Source of the DNA: Stercorarius parasiticus
Taxonomy: Eukaryota; Chordata; Aves; Charadriiformes; Stercorariidae
Reading direction: 5' to 3'
Length of the DNA: 64,000 nt
Assembly (NCBI GenBank): GCA_013396915.1
Contig: VWZL01002774.1
Location: 450,967-514,966 of the forward strand
The translations under genes and the position numbers were made by a program. Under the pieces are notes generated by a model. The model made no database searches. It was not told where the DNA came from and was given only the letters and a program-made list of their open reading frames with translations. Within the stretch, counting starts at the first letter, position 1; each line of letters begins with the position of its first letter. This document shows positions 27,101 through 36,105 of this stretch, in pieces.

Positions 27101-30100
27101 CCAAAAGCAACCCAGTAAACCCATATCCCATATAAAAAAAAAAATAAAATTGCTTCAGGGGAGACTAAGCTCGTGGAATGGTACATAGTGCTGAGGGAGC
27201 TGGCTCGGTATACTGGAACCATTTGAAAGAAATGCACTGTGGCATAGCCACATGCAGTTACACATGTATGATGTTATGATGTAAAGTGGTAAGTCCATTC
27301 TGCAGTACTGTAACCTGGAAAGGGTGAATTTTGAAAAATGATTTTTGGGGTCATACTGGACAAACACTTCATTGTGGTCTTCTGCTGCAGTGCAGTGGCA
27401 AAAATAGAAAAAAGACAGTCCTTTGCAGTATTAGAGTGGAAGATGAAGCGTTATTGGGCAAGAGAGGAAAAAGAAGCTAATATATCTGTAGTACTAGTGC
27501 ATATAGTTCTGTTGTCTGTATTTGAAAAAAATCTTGAGAAACCCCCGAAGAGTGTGCAGAAAAGACAAAGATGATCCATGGGATGGAGGAAAAGGTTTTC
27601 TAGTTAGAAGTTTAGTAGCCTTGCCTTACCTAAAGTAGCATGAAATGATTCCTATTGAAGTATCCTGGCATAAAATACAAGCTACTAAGTAGCTCCATAG
27701 TCCTGTGGAGAAAGAATAAAGACTGTGACCCTGAACCACAAGAACTTCAGTAACAGCTGGATGTGAGCAAGGTATTTTCCATCTCTTGATGTCTTCAAAT
27801 CAAGAGTTGAAATCTTTCTGGAAGTGTTTGGATGAGTCAAACATGAATTACTGGACTCCAGAAGAGGTTGATAAATTGAAATTTAGTGTTGTGGATTAAA
27901 AAAAAAAAAAAAGAGTGATTGAGCTCTTCTGTTCTTAAACTGATTTCATAGATTCATAAACACTCAAATTCTTTTATTTTCAGCCTGACAAAACTGAAGC
28001 CTTTACTCTTACTACAGCCTGAATTGTGTCATGTATTTCTTTTATCCCTTAAATTTGTGTTATCTCAAACTGCCTTCTTAGAACACTGAATCTGTTTCCC
28101 TCTTTCTTTAACTAGATTTATTAAGATTTATTCAAAATTCTTGCTAGTCATGATGTTGTAAAAATATGACACCGCTAGCATGTGTTCTCTTATAGCTTAT
28201 TTTAGAAAAAGAATCTAAATAGAGAAACATTTTCTAACAATCTGTATCAATTTCAAGTTGTCCTTCCCTGGTATAGATTTGTAAAGGTTGTGCTTTTGAT
28301 TGATGCTGTAGGGAATACCACCACTGTGTGCCTGTTTGATAGAAGAACACGAAGATCATATTAAGGCAGCAGCTGCTTGGGCCTTGGGACAGGTTGGAAG
28401 ACATACTCCTGAGCACGCACGTGCTGTTGCAGTAGCAAATGTGCTACCCACACTCCTTGCTATGTATATGGACACACGCAGTTCAGAAGATCTTCAAATG
28501 AAAGCAAGTATTTTTGTAGTATCTGCAGTGTGAGATACTTATTGTAATCAACAGGTATAAGTGCTTAAAAACTACTAAATGGTATGTGCTTTTATTGATG
28601 TTCATTGAGTCACAGATTTCCTGGATGTAGGCTGTTCAAAGGCTGCATGTCTTTTATTAGGACTGGCTGATCCTAACGGGTGTGTGTATAGTGCATACCA
28701 AATCATATGGTACAGTTGCAGCAGTCTAGTCCCTTATTTTCTTCCCAGTTTAGATCAGAGTTGCATACACCCATAAATACTGTAATTTCTTGTGAGTGAC
28801 TGATTTCTAATTGTCTACTTTTTTTTTGAAGTATAAACTCTTGTGCAAAATGTTATAGTCCTTGTGGTAGATTTGCTTACATTTTATTATTATAATAAAA
28901 CTGTAACAAATACTCAAAGGTCTGCAAACATGCAGGTCTTCATATATAGGGCCTTCCTTGTGTGGGAGCTAGTAGAGCTGCAGTTTGGTAAAGTGTATTT
29001 TTGAGCGACAGTAAGTGAACCAACTGAAGAGTACAATATGACAGGATATGGTCTCCCATGTTGTACTGTGCTTCTGTACATTCCACTGAAGTATAACATT
29101 CCAAATCTGTAAAATAACTTCTGTATAGCCATTTTCAGTGGTCGCCAAAATATCAAGGCCAAATTAGCTGTACCTGTAATCCTACCCAAGAAGGTCATTA
29201 CTGCTCGTAAGTAGTCACCATTGAGTCTGTTTTCAGAAACTGAGCACCTATGTACAACTGTTTCACTCTCTCTTTCCCTCCCTGACTGGATGGTAGTGCA
29301 CTTTGCCATCCCAGACCAGCAGACTCTCCCAGTGAGCCACTTCTAAAATACAGTATTTTAAAATATGCTTTGATTTAGCTTTCGTATTATATTACAGTAC
29401 TTCAATTTACTTAAAGGGTCTGCTCCCGCTTCCATTGTAGTCAAAGGAAAATTGCCGTTGCTTTGACCGTAGATAACATAATAATAATATGATGCACAGT
29501 AGGTTTGGAGGCTTAATAAATCTAAGTAGAAAATTGATTCTTCATTAAGTGACCTGATAGATATAATAGTTTTTATTCAGAAAATGGTCTTTCAGAATTC
29601 TGATCAATTTGCTTTTTTGATCAGACTTCAGTGATATGTAACATGAATTCTTGTTGTTTTCATTGATGTCTTACCAGAGAAATTTTATTTTGCATTTCAA
29701 TAGACCAAAAGAGCCTTAAAGAGCATCCTCCAGAAATGCACTTATCTTCCAGCACTTGAACCATTGCTGCATGATGCCCCTCCCAATATTATGAAACATA
29801 TTGTTGGGCAGTTTAGTAAGGTAAGAAAAGGCTCTCTTGATGAGTAATATGTTAATTGTTTTCCATTTAGCAAGGAAGCTATCTTTCCAAAGATGAAGTC
29901 TCACTAAAGGTCTCAGTTGTTTTCTCAGGATCCTCAAGCATCCCATGCAGAAGCAGTTTGGAGCATCCTGTTCTTTTGCCTGATAAAGCTGGATACTGCT
30001 TCATCTGGAACCTGCCATAATTCATTCTAAGACTGGGAAAACAGTTGCTTATAAGCAAGGTGTTTTTTCTTCCTTGCCTCTTGAGATTAAGTGCAATATT

Positions 30101-33100
30101 AACCCATGTGCAAATATTTTCGCTGAGCCAATATATCACATAAATCCAAGTCACATCTGTTTTAGATAAAGTACAAGCTGTCTGTACAGGAGTGACTTAA
30201 ATCAGGTATTTTACATAGAGTATATAAAGGCTTTACCACTTTTAGCCTCATTAATTTTCAGTCTCAATTAAATAAGTGCAAAAATCCCAAATCTTTTCTC
30301 ATCCCTCTCAAAATTTGAAAGTGTTTGTTGTTAATTACCTTTTTGATTTGAGCACAGCATGTAAGAAGTGATACAATTTAATCAAAATATTTCAAATTAT
30401 TTAAGTAATTGCTAACTATTCAGGAGATTTCCAGTGTCTGCAATGTTCACCAGCTGTTGGGAATCCTGCTCAACTATAGACTCTCTTTTGTGCAATACCC
30501 TGCAGTGTAATCTGCTAGCAGGGGGTACCAGGCTGTTTTGGCGAGATGTTCTTTCTGGAAATGGCCAAGTAAAACACTCTTGATATTCAGTTCTGATTAT
30601 CACAGGTCTGGAAGCACTACTATTTGTAGTGCAGATTCCTGATTACATTGCCACACTTAGGTTTGTCCTGTCTTCTTGCTAAGTCTGTACAAAGATTGGA
30701 GATTCGCACAGAATCCAGTGCCTTTTGCTTCTGTGTGCTGACTGGAGCTATTAATGAGCTGAGTTCATAGTAATTGGTTACCCAGTGTATAGATTTGAAT
30801 GTTGTTTGCTGTTGAAGTGGTTTTTTACCCTTCATATCAGCTGATCTTTTGTTTTGTTTTGTTTTTCTTCTTTTCCAACGTTGTATAAAACTATACTTGT
30901 CTGGCATTTGCTCTTCTGATGTATACATTTAAAATTAAGTTCTCTGCAGTAAAAGCATTTCTCTCTCCTGTACCATAGCTTGGGAATTTCCTATTCTTAG
31001 AGCTGTGGCATATTACTTCTGTGGGCTTATTTATAGCACAGTAAAAGCCTTATTTCTGAGCTGTGCTTCAGAGTGGGATACTATCCGTTCTTGGTGCTGG
31101 ACTGCGTCATTTTAGCATTATCCTCTTCAGGGTCTGTGCAATTCTGTGCTGTCTCGGTTTGAACTGGGGGAAGGGAGTGTGTCTCAGAGATGCTGTCTGT
31201 CGTGAAGGCCTCTTCCAAGAGAGTTTTCTGCTGTCTTATCCAGCCTGGGACTCACAGCATGGAGGAGAAAGGCAGGGAAAGCGCCGTATCCTGTCTCCTT
31301 CCTAGTTCCTACTTGGCAGTTCTTGTTGTGGGAGATACATGGAAACAACCATTTTTGTAGTTCCCATAACGAAACAATCACAGTTGTTCCTGGCGCTTCT
31401 ATGGAGCATATAATAGGGAGAAGCCTCTGTGCTCCCCTGTTTTTTCTTTACCTATTGATTTTNGATGTATTGTCTGATCATTTCTGCTTCTGATCCCCCT
31501 TGGCTGCAGAAACTTCACATTTTTGCTTTGTGTGTGTGTTTGTGTGTGTGNCCAACGTTGTATAAAACTATACTTGTCTGGCATTTGCTCTTCTGATGTA
31601 TACATTTAAAATTAAGTTCTCTGCAGTAAAAGCATTTCTCTCTCCTGTACCATAGCTTGGGAATTTCCTATTCTTAGAGCTGTGGCATATTACTTCTGTG
31701 GGCTTATTTATAGCACAGTAAAAGCCTTATTTCTGAGCTGTGCTTCAGAGTGGGATGCTATCCGTTCTTGGTGCTGGACTGCGTCATTTTAGCATTATCC
31801 TCTTCAGGGTCTGTGCAATTCTGTGCTGTCTCGGTTTGAACTGGGGGAAGGGAGTGTGTCTCAGAGATGCTGTCTGTCGTGAAGGCCTCTTCCAAGAGAG
31901 TTTTCTGCTGTCTTATCCAGCCTGGGACTCACAGCATGGAGGAGAAAGGCAGGGAAAGCGCCGTATCCTGTCTCCTTCCTAGTTCCTACTTGGCAGTTCT
32001 TGTTGTGGGAGATACATGGAAACAACCATTTTTGTAGTTCCCATAACGAAACAATCACAGTTGTTCCTGGCGCTTCTATGGAGCATATAATAGGGAGAAG
32101 CCTCTGTGCTCCCCTGTTTTTTCTTTACCTATTGATTTTGTACAGCCTAGAGGGACCAGAGACATGAAGGCTGTTTGCCTATGTGCATGGCAGAAATCTC
32201 ATCCTTCTTTTCCTTCATCCTTTTAGGCAATCCCTTCCTCCTTTGAGGCTCTTGTTTTACACTGAGATACAGTCAAATTTATGGCTTGATTTGTCTGACC
32301 AGTGTGAAGGCTTACAAAATGCTTTTGCCCCCATAGTATGAAACTCCCAGAGTTGGTTTTAAACCCATCTGGTTTTGTTGTAGATGCAGCAAGACGTCTT
32401 GCATTATTTCCCCCTGCCCCCAACCTTTTTTTTTTTTTTTTTTAAATATTATTGCAGCCCTGTGGGCCTANTGTTTGTTAAAGGCTTTCATGGCTACACA
32501 GTGTGTTGTAGGATTTTAATATCTAGGAATTTAATAGTAGCATGTAATGCTTCAAGGCTGCATTGTTCACTTGCAAAAATTCTCAGTATTGTTTTCATGC
32601 ACTAATCTATATTAGATCATTATAGCGATATAAAATTCTGCTCTACAATTAAACTGTGGGAATTGACATAAAAGACCTGAATAACTTGGTTTAAGTGGAA
32701 CAGATGCTGCTGTTATTCCATGCTAGTGTTCTGTTTTTATTATCTATTTAATCTCCACAATCTTATTGTCTCCATAGGAATAATTCAAGAAATATTATTT
32801 ACGTAAAGATAAATATTCAATTCATTATTTTTATATATGTTACATATTAACATACATGTTAAATTATGTTATAACCATAAAGGGCTGGTTTATGGTTTTT
32901 TTCCTGTACAACTGGGTGTTAAACTACAGTAGTCATTACAGATGTTGCACCTCTGATGTTCCATTTTATCTGTCCTCTGAATTAAAAACAGATAAGCAAT
33001 ATTCGAGCCTAGTAGCATAGAGATTCCTTTATAAGAAAATCTTTTTTTAATGTACTTTTCTGTGTAGGTGTTACCACATGACAGTAAAGCACGTCGTCTC

Positions 33101-35485
33101 TTTGTCACAACTGGTGGACTTAAAAAGGTTCAAGAAATAAAAGCAGAACCTGGGTCACTTCTTCAGGAATATATCAACACTATTAACAGTTGCTATCCAG
33201 AGGAAATAGTAAGGTAGGGAAAATGAAATTTTAAAAATTCATACTTACAACATTGTTAGATGTTTTTCATAGGAAAAACACAAAAAAAGCATTTAAAATA
33301 CTAATTTAACTTCTACATGAATTTTGGTTTTAATAAAACAGCATAACTTTGGTTAACTGCCCCAGTGGTAACACACTGGTTGACGTACTTTTGAACACTT
33401 TCTCTTTTCTTATGGTTTTTAGAATCAAATTTCTTTGTCTGTAAACTAAGGCCAAATAATCAGGTTCTTGCAGGAAACTGGGGAGCAAAGTCAGTCCTGC
33501 ACTACCCAGACAGACTCTGAGGCTTTGGCACAACCACTCTCGTATTAATGAATGTCTGTGGGAAATTTAGTTTATCTTGGTAACTTATTTATGGATTATT
33601 CAGGCTCCGAAATACAGGTATTGGTGAATCTTTTGTTACATCCTTCACTTCCCTAAGAGCCTGTCTGAACTCGTGTATTCAGAGGCTCCTTTGAAACTTC
33701 CTCTGATGTACAGAGGGTCCAGAGGCTCTCCTGCACAGTTGCTCTGCCCACAGCTGCCCTTCCTCCCCCAGCCTCATCACGAGGCTTAAGTGTTATATAA
33801 AAGGACCATACACCAGCTGTCTGCACCAAGTTGAACTTTGCCCTTAATGAATACAGAAACACTATTAAATAGCTTACAGTCAAAATGTCAGCATCCTAAA
33901 TTGTAATAATGAGAGATATGCCCTCCTAGATTCTAGATATCCATTTACCAGTCCTTCACTCCATCAACACATCAAAAGGATGTTGTACTCGTGCACTCCC
34001 TCTACAGGCTCTGAAAATCTGCATCATCAATTTTAATTATAGCAACTGAGTTCTTCAGCTAATAGTAGCTGCAAACTAAGTCACGCAAAATGAAGCCCTG
34101 TTTGTCTCCACAAGGAAAAGCCAGTGGCTGTCAAATGGGTAAAAGCAAAATCATAAAGACACTTCATTCTGCAGCAAATACTTCAGAGGGAAAAAGGACA
34201 TTTGCTTGCGCTTTTCTGGATATAATTAATGTTTCTTTGTTACAGCTTTTCCCCCCCCCCCCATAAATGAAACAAGGTTAGTCATGTAGGCTGGGATGTA
34301 ATAAAGAAAAGGGCCCCTTCGAGCATCTCCTGCTTGCCTCTTTGTGCTACTGCCTGATGTTGGTGGTGCTGCCTGAGGCACAGCTGCTATAATAGACTCC
34401 AGCTCTGGGTTTGTCCTGGAGACCTGTTATTTAGGCTGTTTGCAGACTGAATGTAATAATGCATTGAAAAGTTAGCTTTACAATCAGAGAACTAATGTGA
34501 GTTTTAAAAAGGGTTACGTTATGCAGAAATCATCCAGAAAATGAAAATCAACAAGGTAAATGGATCTTCCTTCAGTGTGAAAACATTGGGGATTTTTACT
34601 TGAATACATTTTAGTCATGCATTACATGGAAGTATGTTCCTCTCTCTTTGTAGTTACAGCTTCCAGGGCTCAGAGATGACAATTTACATGCTTGCAAAAC
34701 CAGAAATGTACCAAGATGTATGTTTTTAGAATAACACAGTAACAATTTTCAGATACTCTTAACCTGGAAACCAAGAACTAAGTGCAGCTTTGGTGATGCT
34801 TGCATATTGGAAGCATGTAGTTGGTCCATTGTGGAAAACCAACTGAATGACAGCAGGACAATAATGGCACCATAGAGTCCTACTCTAATGAAAACCTATT
34901 GGATAATCTCCGTCCTTGAGTTGGCATTAGAGACAGAAGGTCATTGTGATAAATTTTTTTGTTCCAGAATCAATGTCTCTCGCATTGATGTAGACTTCAC
35001 ATTAGCTTTGGGGTGTGTGCTTATGTTTGACGAACAGCAGTAGACTATTGTCATCTGGCAGCCTATGGTTCTATGTAAACTCATGCTTTTTTATTAAAGG
35101 CCATAATTTCAAAAGAAGTTAACATCTACATTTCTCAGTAGAGACAATGCTTATAGCTGCTGAACCTATCTGAAAACCAGTCTTTTACCTATGCCCTAAA
35201 AGAAGCTAAACGTATTTTTGAAAAACTGCCTTCTGAGTAGAAATGATAACGTCAGTTGAAAAGTCTTAAAACGTTGTAGGGGAATAACTGTAGAATTCCT
35301 TGACCAGTGTTTAATGCTAGGATTTTTTCCTGATCAATAGAAATATGAATAGTGTTTCATTACTTAGCACAGAACATGCCTTGTAGTCTAATACACAAAC
35401 AAAATGTTTCTTTTTCAGGTATTATTCCCCTGGATATTCTGAGATACTTCTGGAAAGGGTGGAAAATTACCATCCAGTTATATAA
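39..35485 (+). CDS. SPAG6: SPAG6, armadillo-repeat protein of the axonemal central apparatus; 10 of 11 coding exons, exon 1 missing
   Basis: This is a spliced gene: join 39-134, 11520-11686, 15243-15426, 22086-22291, 23175-23348, 25790-25942, 28312-28503, 29704-29820, 33068-33213, 35419-35485. The coding bases total 1,502. Adding about 25 bases from an exon 1 upstream of the window gives 509 codons including stop, against about 509 residues for known vertebrate SPAG6. The frame stays open across every junction. The translation matches SPAG6 throughout, for example RPQNIETLQNAG, CLEDFDPGVKEAA, GRHTPEHARAVAV and PHDSKARRLFVT. It is built of tandem armadillo repeats from about residue 30 to 430, followed by a conserved C-terminal tail ending in YHPVI. 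Known family role: SPAG6 (PF16) sits on the C1 microtubule of the central pair and is needed for motility of sperm and motile cilia. No interruption or lost segment is seen. The family assignment is very secure; exact exon ends rest on splice-site and frame logic. Confidence 0.97.
4138..4265 (+). repeat. Possible MIR/tRNA-type SINE relic
   Basis: The order of blocks (gtctagcagcctg, then gggactctgtgtg, cacctgggctccc, gctgctgggg and gagataacttcaacttctgt) follows the layout of an old tRNA-derived CORE/MIR-like SINE. The match is by eye and heavily diverged. Confidence 0.4.
6927..6992 (-). repeat. MIR SINE relic, reverse orientation
   Basis: The string tgggaaactgagg, followed by an agaaagggg block and then ttgcccaaggtcagtcag, is the reverse complement of the conserved MIR 3' region (ctgaccttgggcaa ... 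ctcagtttccc). MIR elements predate amniotes, so such fragments occur in birds and reptiles. Confidence 0.65.
8714..8755 (+). repeat. Pyrimidine-rich low-complexity tract
   Basis: About 40 bases are almost pure T and C (repeats of ttttc/ctttt), with one G. It is low-complexity DNA with no coding content. Confidence 0.75.
10200..10900 (-). mobile_element. Degenerate CR1-family LINE fragment, 3' part, antisense
   Basis: Several blocks in order match the complement of the ancient amniote CR1 3' region: catctttgattatccttgtt, gagatctttctcctg, gtggtagtgatctgtttggg, cattttgttacccagtcatt, gagtcatcagcaaagtctca and cctgttccagatcatagatg. No open frame survives. Ends are approximate. It is diverged enough that it must be old. 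Confidence 0.75.
11191..11298 (+). repeat. Diverged 54-bp tandem duplication upstream of exon 3
   Basis: Two adjacent segments, 11191-11244 and 11245-11298, align from cacatgcattttata / cacacatattttata through gtttggatacatcttatttt / gtttgaataagcttatttct. The second copy runs into a strong polypyrimidine-cag decoy acceptor at about 11,309. Confidence 0.5.
11520..11686 (+). CDS. SPAG6: SPAG6 coding exon 3
   Basis: After the acceptor taactcag the exon supplies GT, completing the Gly codon begun in exon 2. It then reads VLSLLRPLLLDVVPTIQQTA, followed by ALALGRLANYNDALAEAVVK and ending SLSEQN. The donor is AAT|gtaagg. It encodes the first full armadillo repeat and the start of the second, about residues 41-96. 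A second, stronger-looking acceptor (polypyrimidine tract plus cag) sits at about 11,309 but would read out of the conserved protein. Confidence 0.96.
11687..15242 (+). other. SPAG6 intron 3 (3.6 kb)
   Basis: The donor is gtaagg and the acceptor ttgtatag. It is AT-rich with an A-run near 12,572, some GC-balanced sequence near 13,600-14,700 with short frames that resemble nothing known, and a MIR-like relic at about 14,750. No gene is seen. Confidence 0.85.
14750..14870 (+). repeat. MIR SINE relic
   Basis: The segment tctgtgtctcagtttcctg, then tgtaaatgtaaacaatg, ctcatagagatgttgcaagg and acattagaaattgtgaaac follows the MIR 3' half (ctcagtttcctcatctgtaa ... gttgtgaggatt) in order and spacing. 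It is decayed but ordered. Confidence 0.65.
15243..15426 (+). CDS. SPAG6: SPAG6 coding exon 4
   Basis: The acceptor is gtatag. The exon reads RFYKKAAAFVLRAVGKHSPQ, then AQAIVQCGALEMLVICLEDF, and ends YIARHNS plus one base before gtaaca. It covers about residues 97-157, armadillo repeats 2 and 3. The paired HSPQLAQAIV and DPGVKEAASWAL helices are typical of the family. Confidence 0.96.
16905..16967 (+). repeat. A/C-only low-complexity tract
   Basis: A run composed almost wholly of A with C clusters (aaacccaaaacaacaaacc and aaaaccccaaaaaaccc). It may be a decayed poly(A)-derived simple repeat. Confidence 0.7.
18346..18475 (-). mobile_element. CR1 LINE 3' fragment, antisense
   Basis: It opens with ggatcataggatggctcag and continues ttgaaaggacctcaggagg, ctgctcaaagcagggtcagc and ccaggttgctcag. 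This is the familiar complement of the avian-type CR1 3' untranslated end. Similarity fades after about 18,475. This is one of the clearest hints that the host is a bird or close relative. Confidence 0.8.
22086..22291 (+). CDS. SPAG6: SPAG6 coding exon 5
   Basis: The acceptor is cctacag. AA completes a Glu codon, then LSQAVVDAGAVPLLVLC, IQEPEIALKRIAAS and HSPELAQTVVDAGAIAHLAQ follow, ending AKLK before gtatat. It spans about residues 158-226 and encodes two successive armadillo repeats, visible as the twice-occurring VVDAGA motif about 42 residues apart. Confidence 0.97.
22292..23174 (+). other. SPAG6 intron 5 (0.9 kb)
   Basis: The donor is gtatat and the acceptor ttactag. It is strongly AT-rich; I see no repeat or gene in it. 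Confidence 0.85.
23175..23348 (+). CDS. SPAG6: SPAG6 coding exon 6
   Basis: The acceptor is tactag and the donor GAG|gtaaaa; the exon is exactly 58 codons (phase 0 at both ends). It reads RQVLSALSQIAKHSVDLAEL, VVEAEIFPVVLTCLKDSDEY and VKKNGATLIREIAKHTPE. It covers about residues 227-284, one and a half armadillo repeats. Confidence 0.97.
23349..25789 (+). other. SPAG6 intron 6 (2.4 kb)
   Basis: The donor is gtaaaa and the acceptor tcttttcag. A GC-balanced segment at about 24,130-24,760 stands out from the AT-rich surroundings and carries overlapping open frames on both strands, neither resembling a known protein. Otherwise there is nothing to report. Confidence 0.8.
25790..25942 (+). CDS. 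SPAG6: SPAG6 coding exon 7
   Basis: The acceptor is tcttttcag and the donor AAG|gttagc; the exon is 51 codons, phase 0. It reads LSQLIVNAGGVAAVIDCIGS, CRGTVRLPGIMMLGYVAAHS and ENLSMAVIVSK. It covers about residues 285-335 and continues the armadillo array. Confidence 0.97.
25943..28311 (+). other. SPAG6 intron 7 (2.4 kb)
   Basis: The donor is gttagc and the acceptor gctgtag. It is AT-rich with short A-runs (about 27,136 and 27,899). No gene or clear repeat is seen. Confidence 0.85.
28312..28503 (+). CDS. SPAG6: SPAG6 coding exon 8, followed by a GC donor
   Basis: The acceptor is gctgtag; the exon is 64 codons, phase 0. It reads GIPPLCACLIEEHEDHIKAA, WALGQVGRHTPEHARAVAVA and SSEDLQMK. It covers about residues 336-399. 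The conserved protein continues with TKRALKSILQKC in the next exon, which requires the join after AAA at 28503. The intron therefore starts GCAAGT, not GT. Reading through instead adds nine residues and stops at 28531-28533. Confidence 0.95.
28504..29703 (+). other. SPAG6 intron 8 (1.2 kb), GC-AG type
   Basis: It begins AAA|GCAAGT and ends ttcaatag. Only this donor keeps the SPAG6 frame into TKRALKS. The next GT, three bases into the intron (28507), would shift the frame. GC-AG introns are a known minority class spliced by the major spliceosome. The otherwise perfect AAGT match is typical of them. Confidence 0.88.
29704..29820 (+). CDS. SPAG6: SPAG6 coding exon 9
   Basis: The acceptor is tttcaatag and the donor AAG|gtaaga; the exon is 39 codons, phase 0. 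It reads TKRALKSILQKCTYLPALEP, then LLHDAPPNIMKHIVGQFSK. It covers about residues 400-438, the last armadillo-like repeat. Confidence 0.97.
30875..31462 (+). repeat. 588-bp duplication, copy 1
   Basis: This copy starts ccaacgttgtataaaac and ends attgatttt, directly against the N at 31463. It matches 31552-32139 base for base by eye, except A at 31080 against G at 31757. Equal length, near-identity and N boundaries point to two contig ends of the same DNA. Confidence 0.9.
31463..31551. other. Short contig between two N gaps
   Basis: An 87-base island between single N characters ends in a GT-rich simple repeat (tgtgtgtgtttgtgtgtgtg). The repeat probably caused the assembly break. Confidence 0.8.
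31552..32139 (+). repeat. 588-bp duplication, copy 2
   Basis: The copy starts directly after the N at 31551 with the same first base as copy 1. It ends where sequence unique to this copy (gtacagcctagaggg) begins. It is the same length as copy 1. Confidence 0.9.
33068..33213 (+). CDS. SPAG6: SPAG6 coding exon 10
   Basis: The acceptor is ctgtgtag. The exon reads VLPHDSKARRLFVTTGGLKK, VQEIKAEPGSLLQEYINTIN and SCYPEEIV, and ends with AG, two bases of a split Arg codon, before gtaggg. It covers about residues 439-487, the conserved C-terminal region. Confidence 0.97.
33214..35418 (+). other. SPAG6 intron 10 (2.2 kb)
   Basis: The donor is gtaggg and the acceptor ctttttcag. It holds a 12-base C run at 34,251-34,262. 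No gene or convincing mobile element is seen. Confidence 0.85.
35419..35485 (+). CDS. SPAG6: SPAG6 terminal coding exon 11 with stop
   Basis: The acceptor is ctttttcag. G completes the Arg codon, then YYSPGYSEILLERVENYHPV, a final Ile and the TAA stop at 35483-35485 follow. The YYSPGYS block is a SPAG6 hallmark. The last few residues differ from mammalian SPAG6, as expected for a free C-terminus. Confidence 0.95.
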
Positions 35486-36055
35486 ACTTCAATTTTTTAT
35501 TAGAGCTGTATTTCACATTTATGCCTTTATGACTGTAATACAAATACAGCTGTTGAAACTCTTGTTTGATTCTGAAATCTCCTTCTACTGAATGAGCTAC
35601 AGAAAGAACTCAGCAATTCCAGCAAGCTGTATTTTGTTCTTTATAAACTTGTTTGTTGCTAAGTTTTTGTTCCTTTTTGTTTTTCTCTAACATTACTACC
35701 AGATATCGCAGCATATATGAATGGAATTTCATGCAGGGGTGATGATTTATCACAGAGGCTTTTTTAGAATCAGTCATTTCCTTTTCCTTCCACAAGAAAG
35801 GTTTGTTGTTATCTCATTCAAATTTTAGCCTTCTCAGTACTGTAACCATTTTCCCCTTTTGCCTTTCCATATTGTTTAGAGTTTCCCAAGCTTGATGAGG
35901 GGGAAAAAGCTGGCCCCTGTGCTTTTTCTAATTATGAAATCCATTCTGCACTGAGATATCTCCTACTGCTGCCTTTCAGAAAGTAATGCAATGTGATTTT
36001 TGCATCTCCAAAGACGTTAGTAGCTGCTAAATAAAGAAATAATCAGATTTGATGA
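35486..36055 (+). other. SPAG6 3' untranslated region (inferred)
   Basis: Sequence from the stop codon to the first AATAAA (36030-36035) plus about 20 bases. The extent is inferred from signal positions only. Confidence 0.6.
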
Positions 36056-36105
36056 TGATAAAAGGGCTGAATTCTGCATGGTAGTGTGGTGGTCCTGGTG
36101 TGGTA
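36030..36105 (+). terminator. Candidate SPAG6 polyadenylation site
   Basis: A canonical AATAAA at 36030-36035 is followed about 45-70 bases later by a GU-rich stretch (gtagtgtggtggtcctggtg), the usual downstream element. It is the first AATAAA after the stop codon. A second AATAAA at 36769-36774 follows a T-run and is a weaker alternative. Confidence 0.65.

Larger units (their letters stand above)
29821..33067 (+). other. SPAG6 intron 9 (about 3.2 kb, length unreliable)
   Basis: The donor is gtaaga and the acceptor gtgtag. It contains three single-base N gaps (31463, 31551, 32471) and a 588-bp near-identical duplication around the first two, so its true length is uncertain. A T-run occupies 32,426-32,443 just before the third N. 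No gene is seen. Confidence 0.85.

Noticed and set aside
28914..29309. Minus strand frame of 131 codons in SPAG6 intron 8
   Set aside because: No recognisable domain. It is antisense to the intron and has no supporting signals.
33795..33812. TATA-like sequence (gttatataaaagg)
   Set aside because: It is isolated within an intron, with no downstream exon or CpG context.
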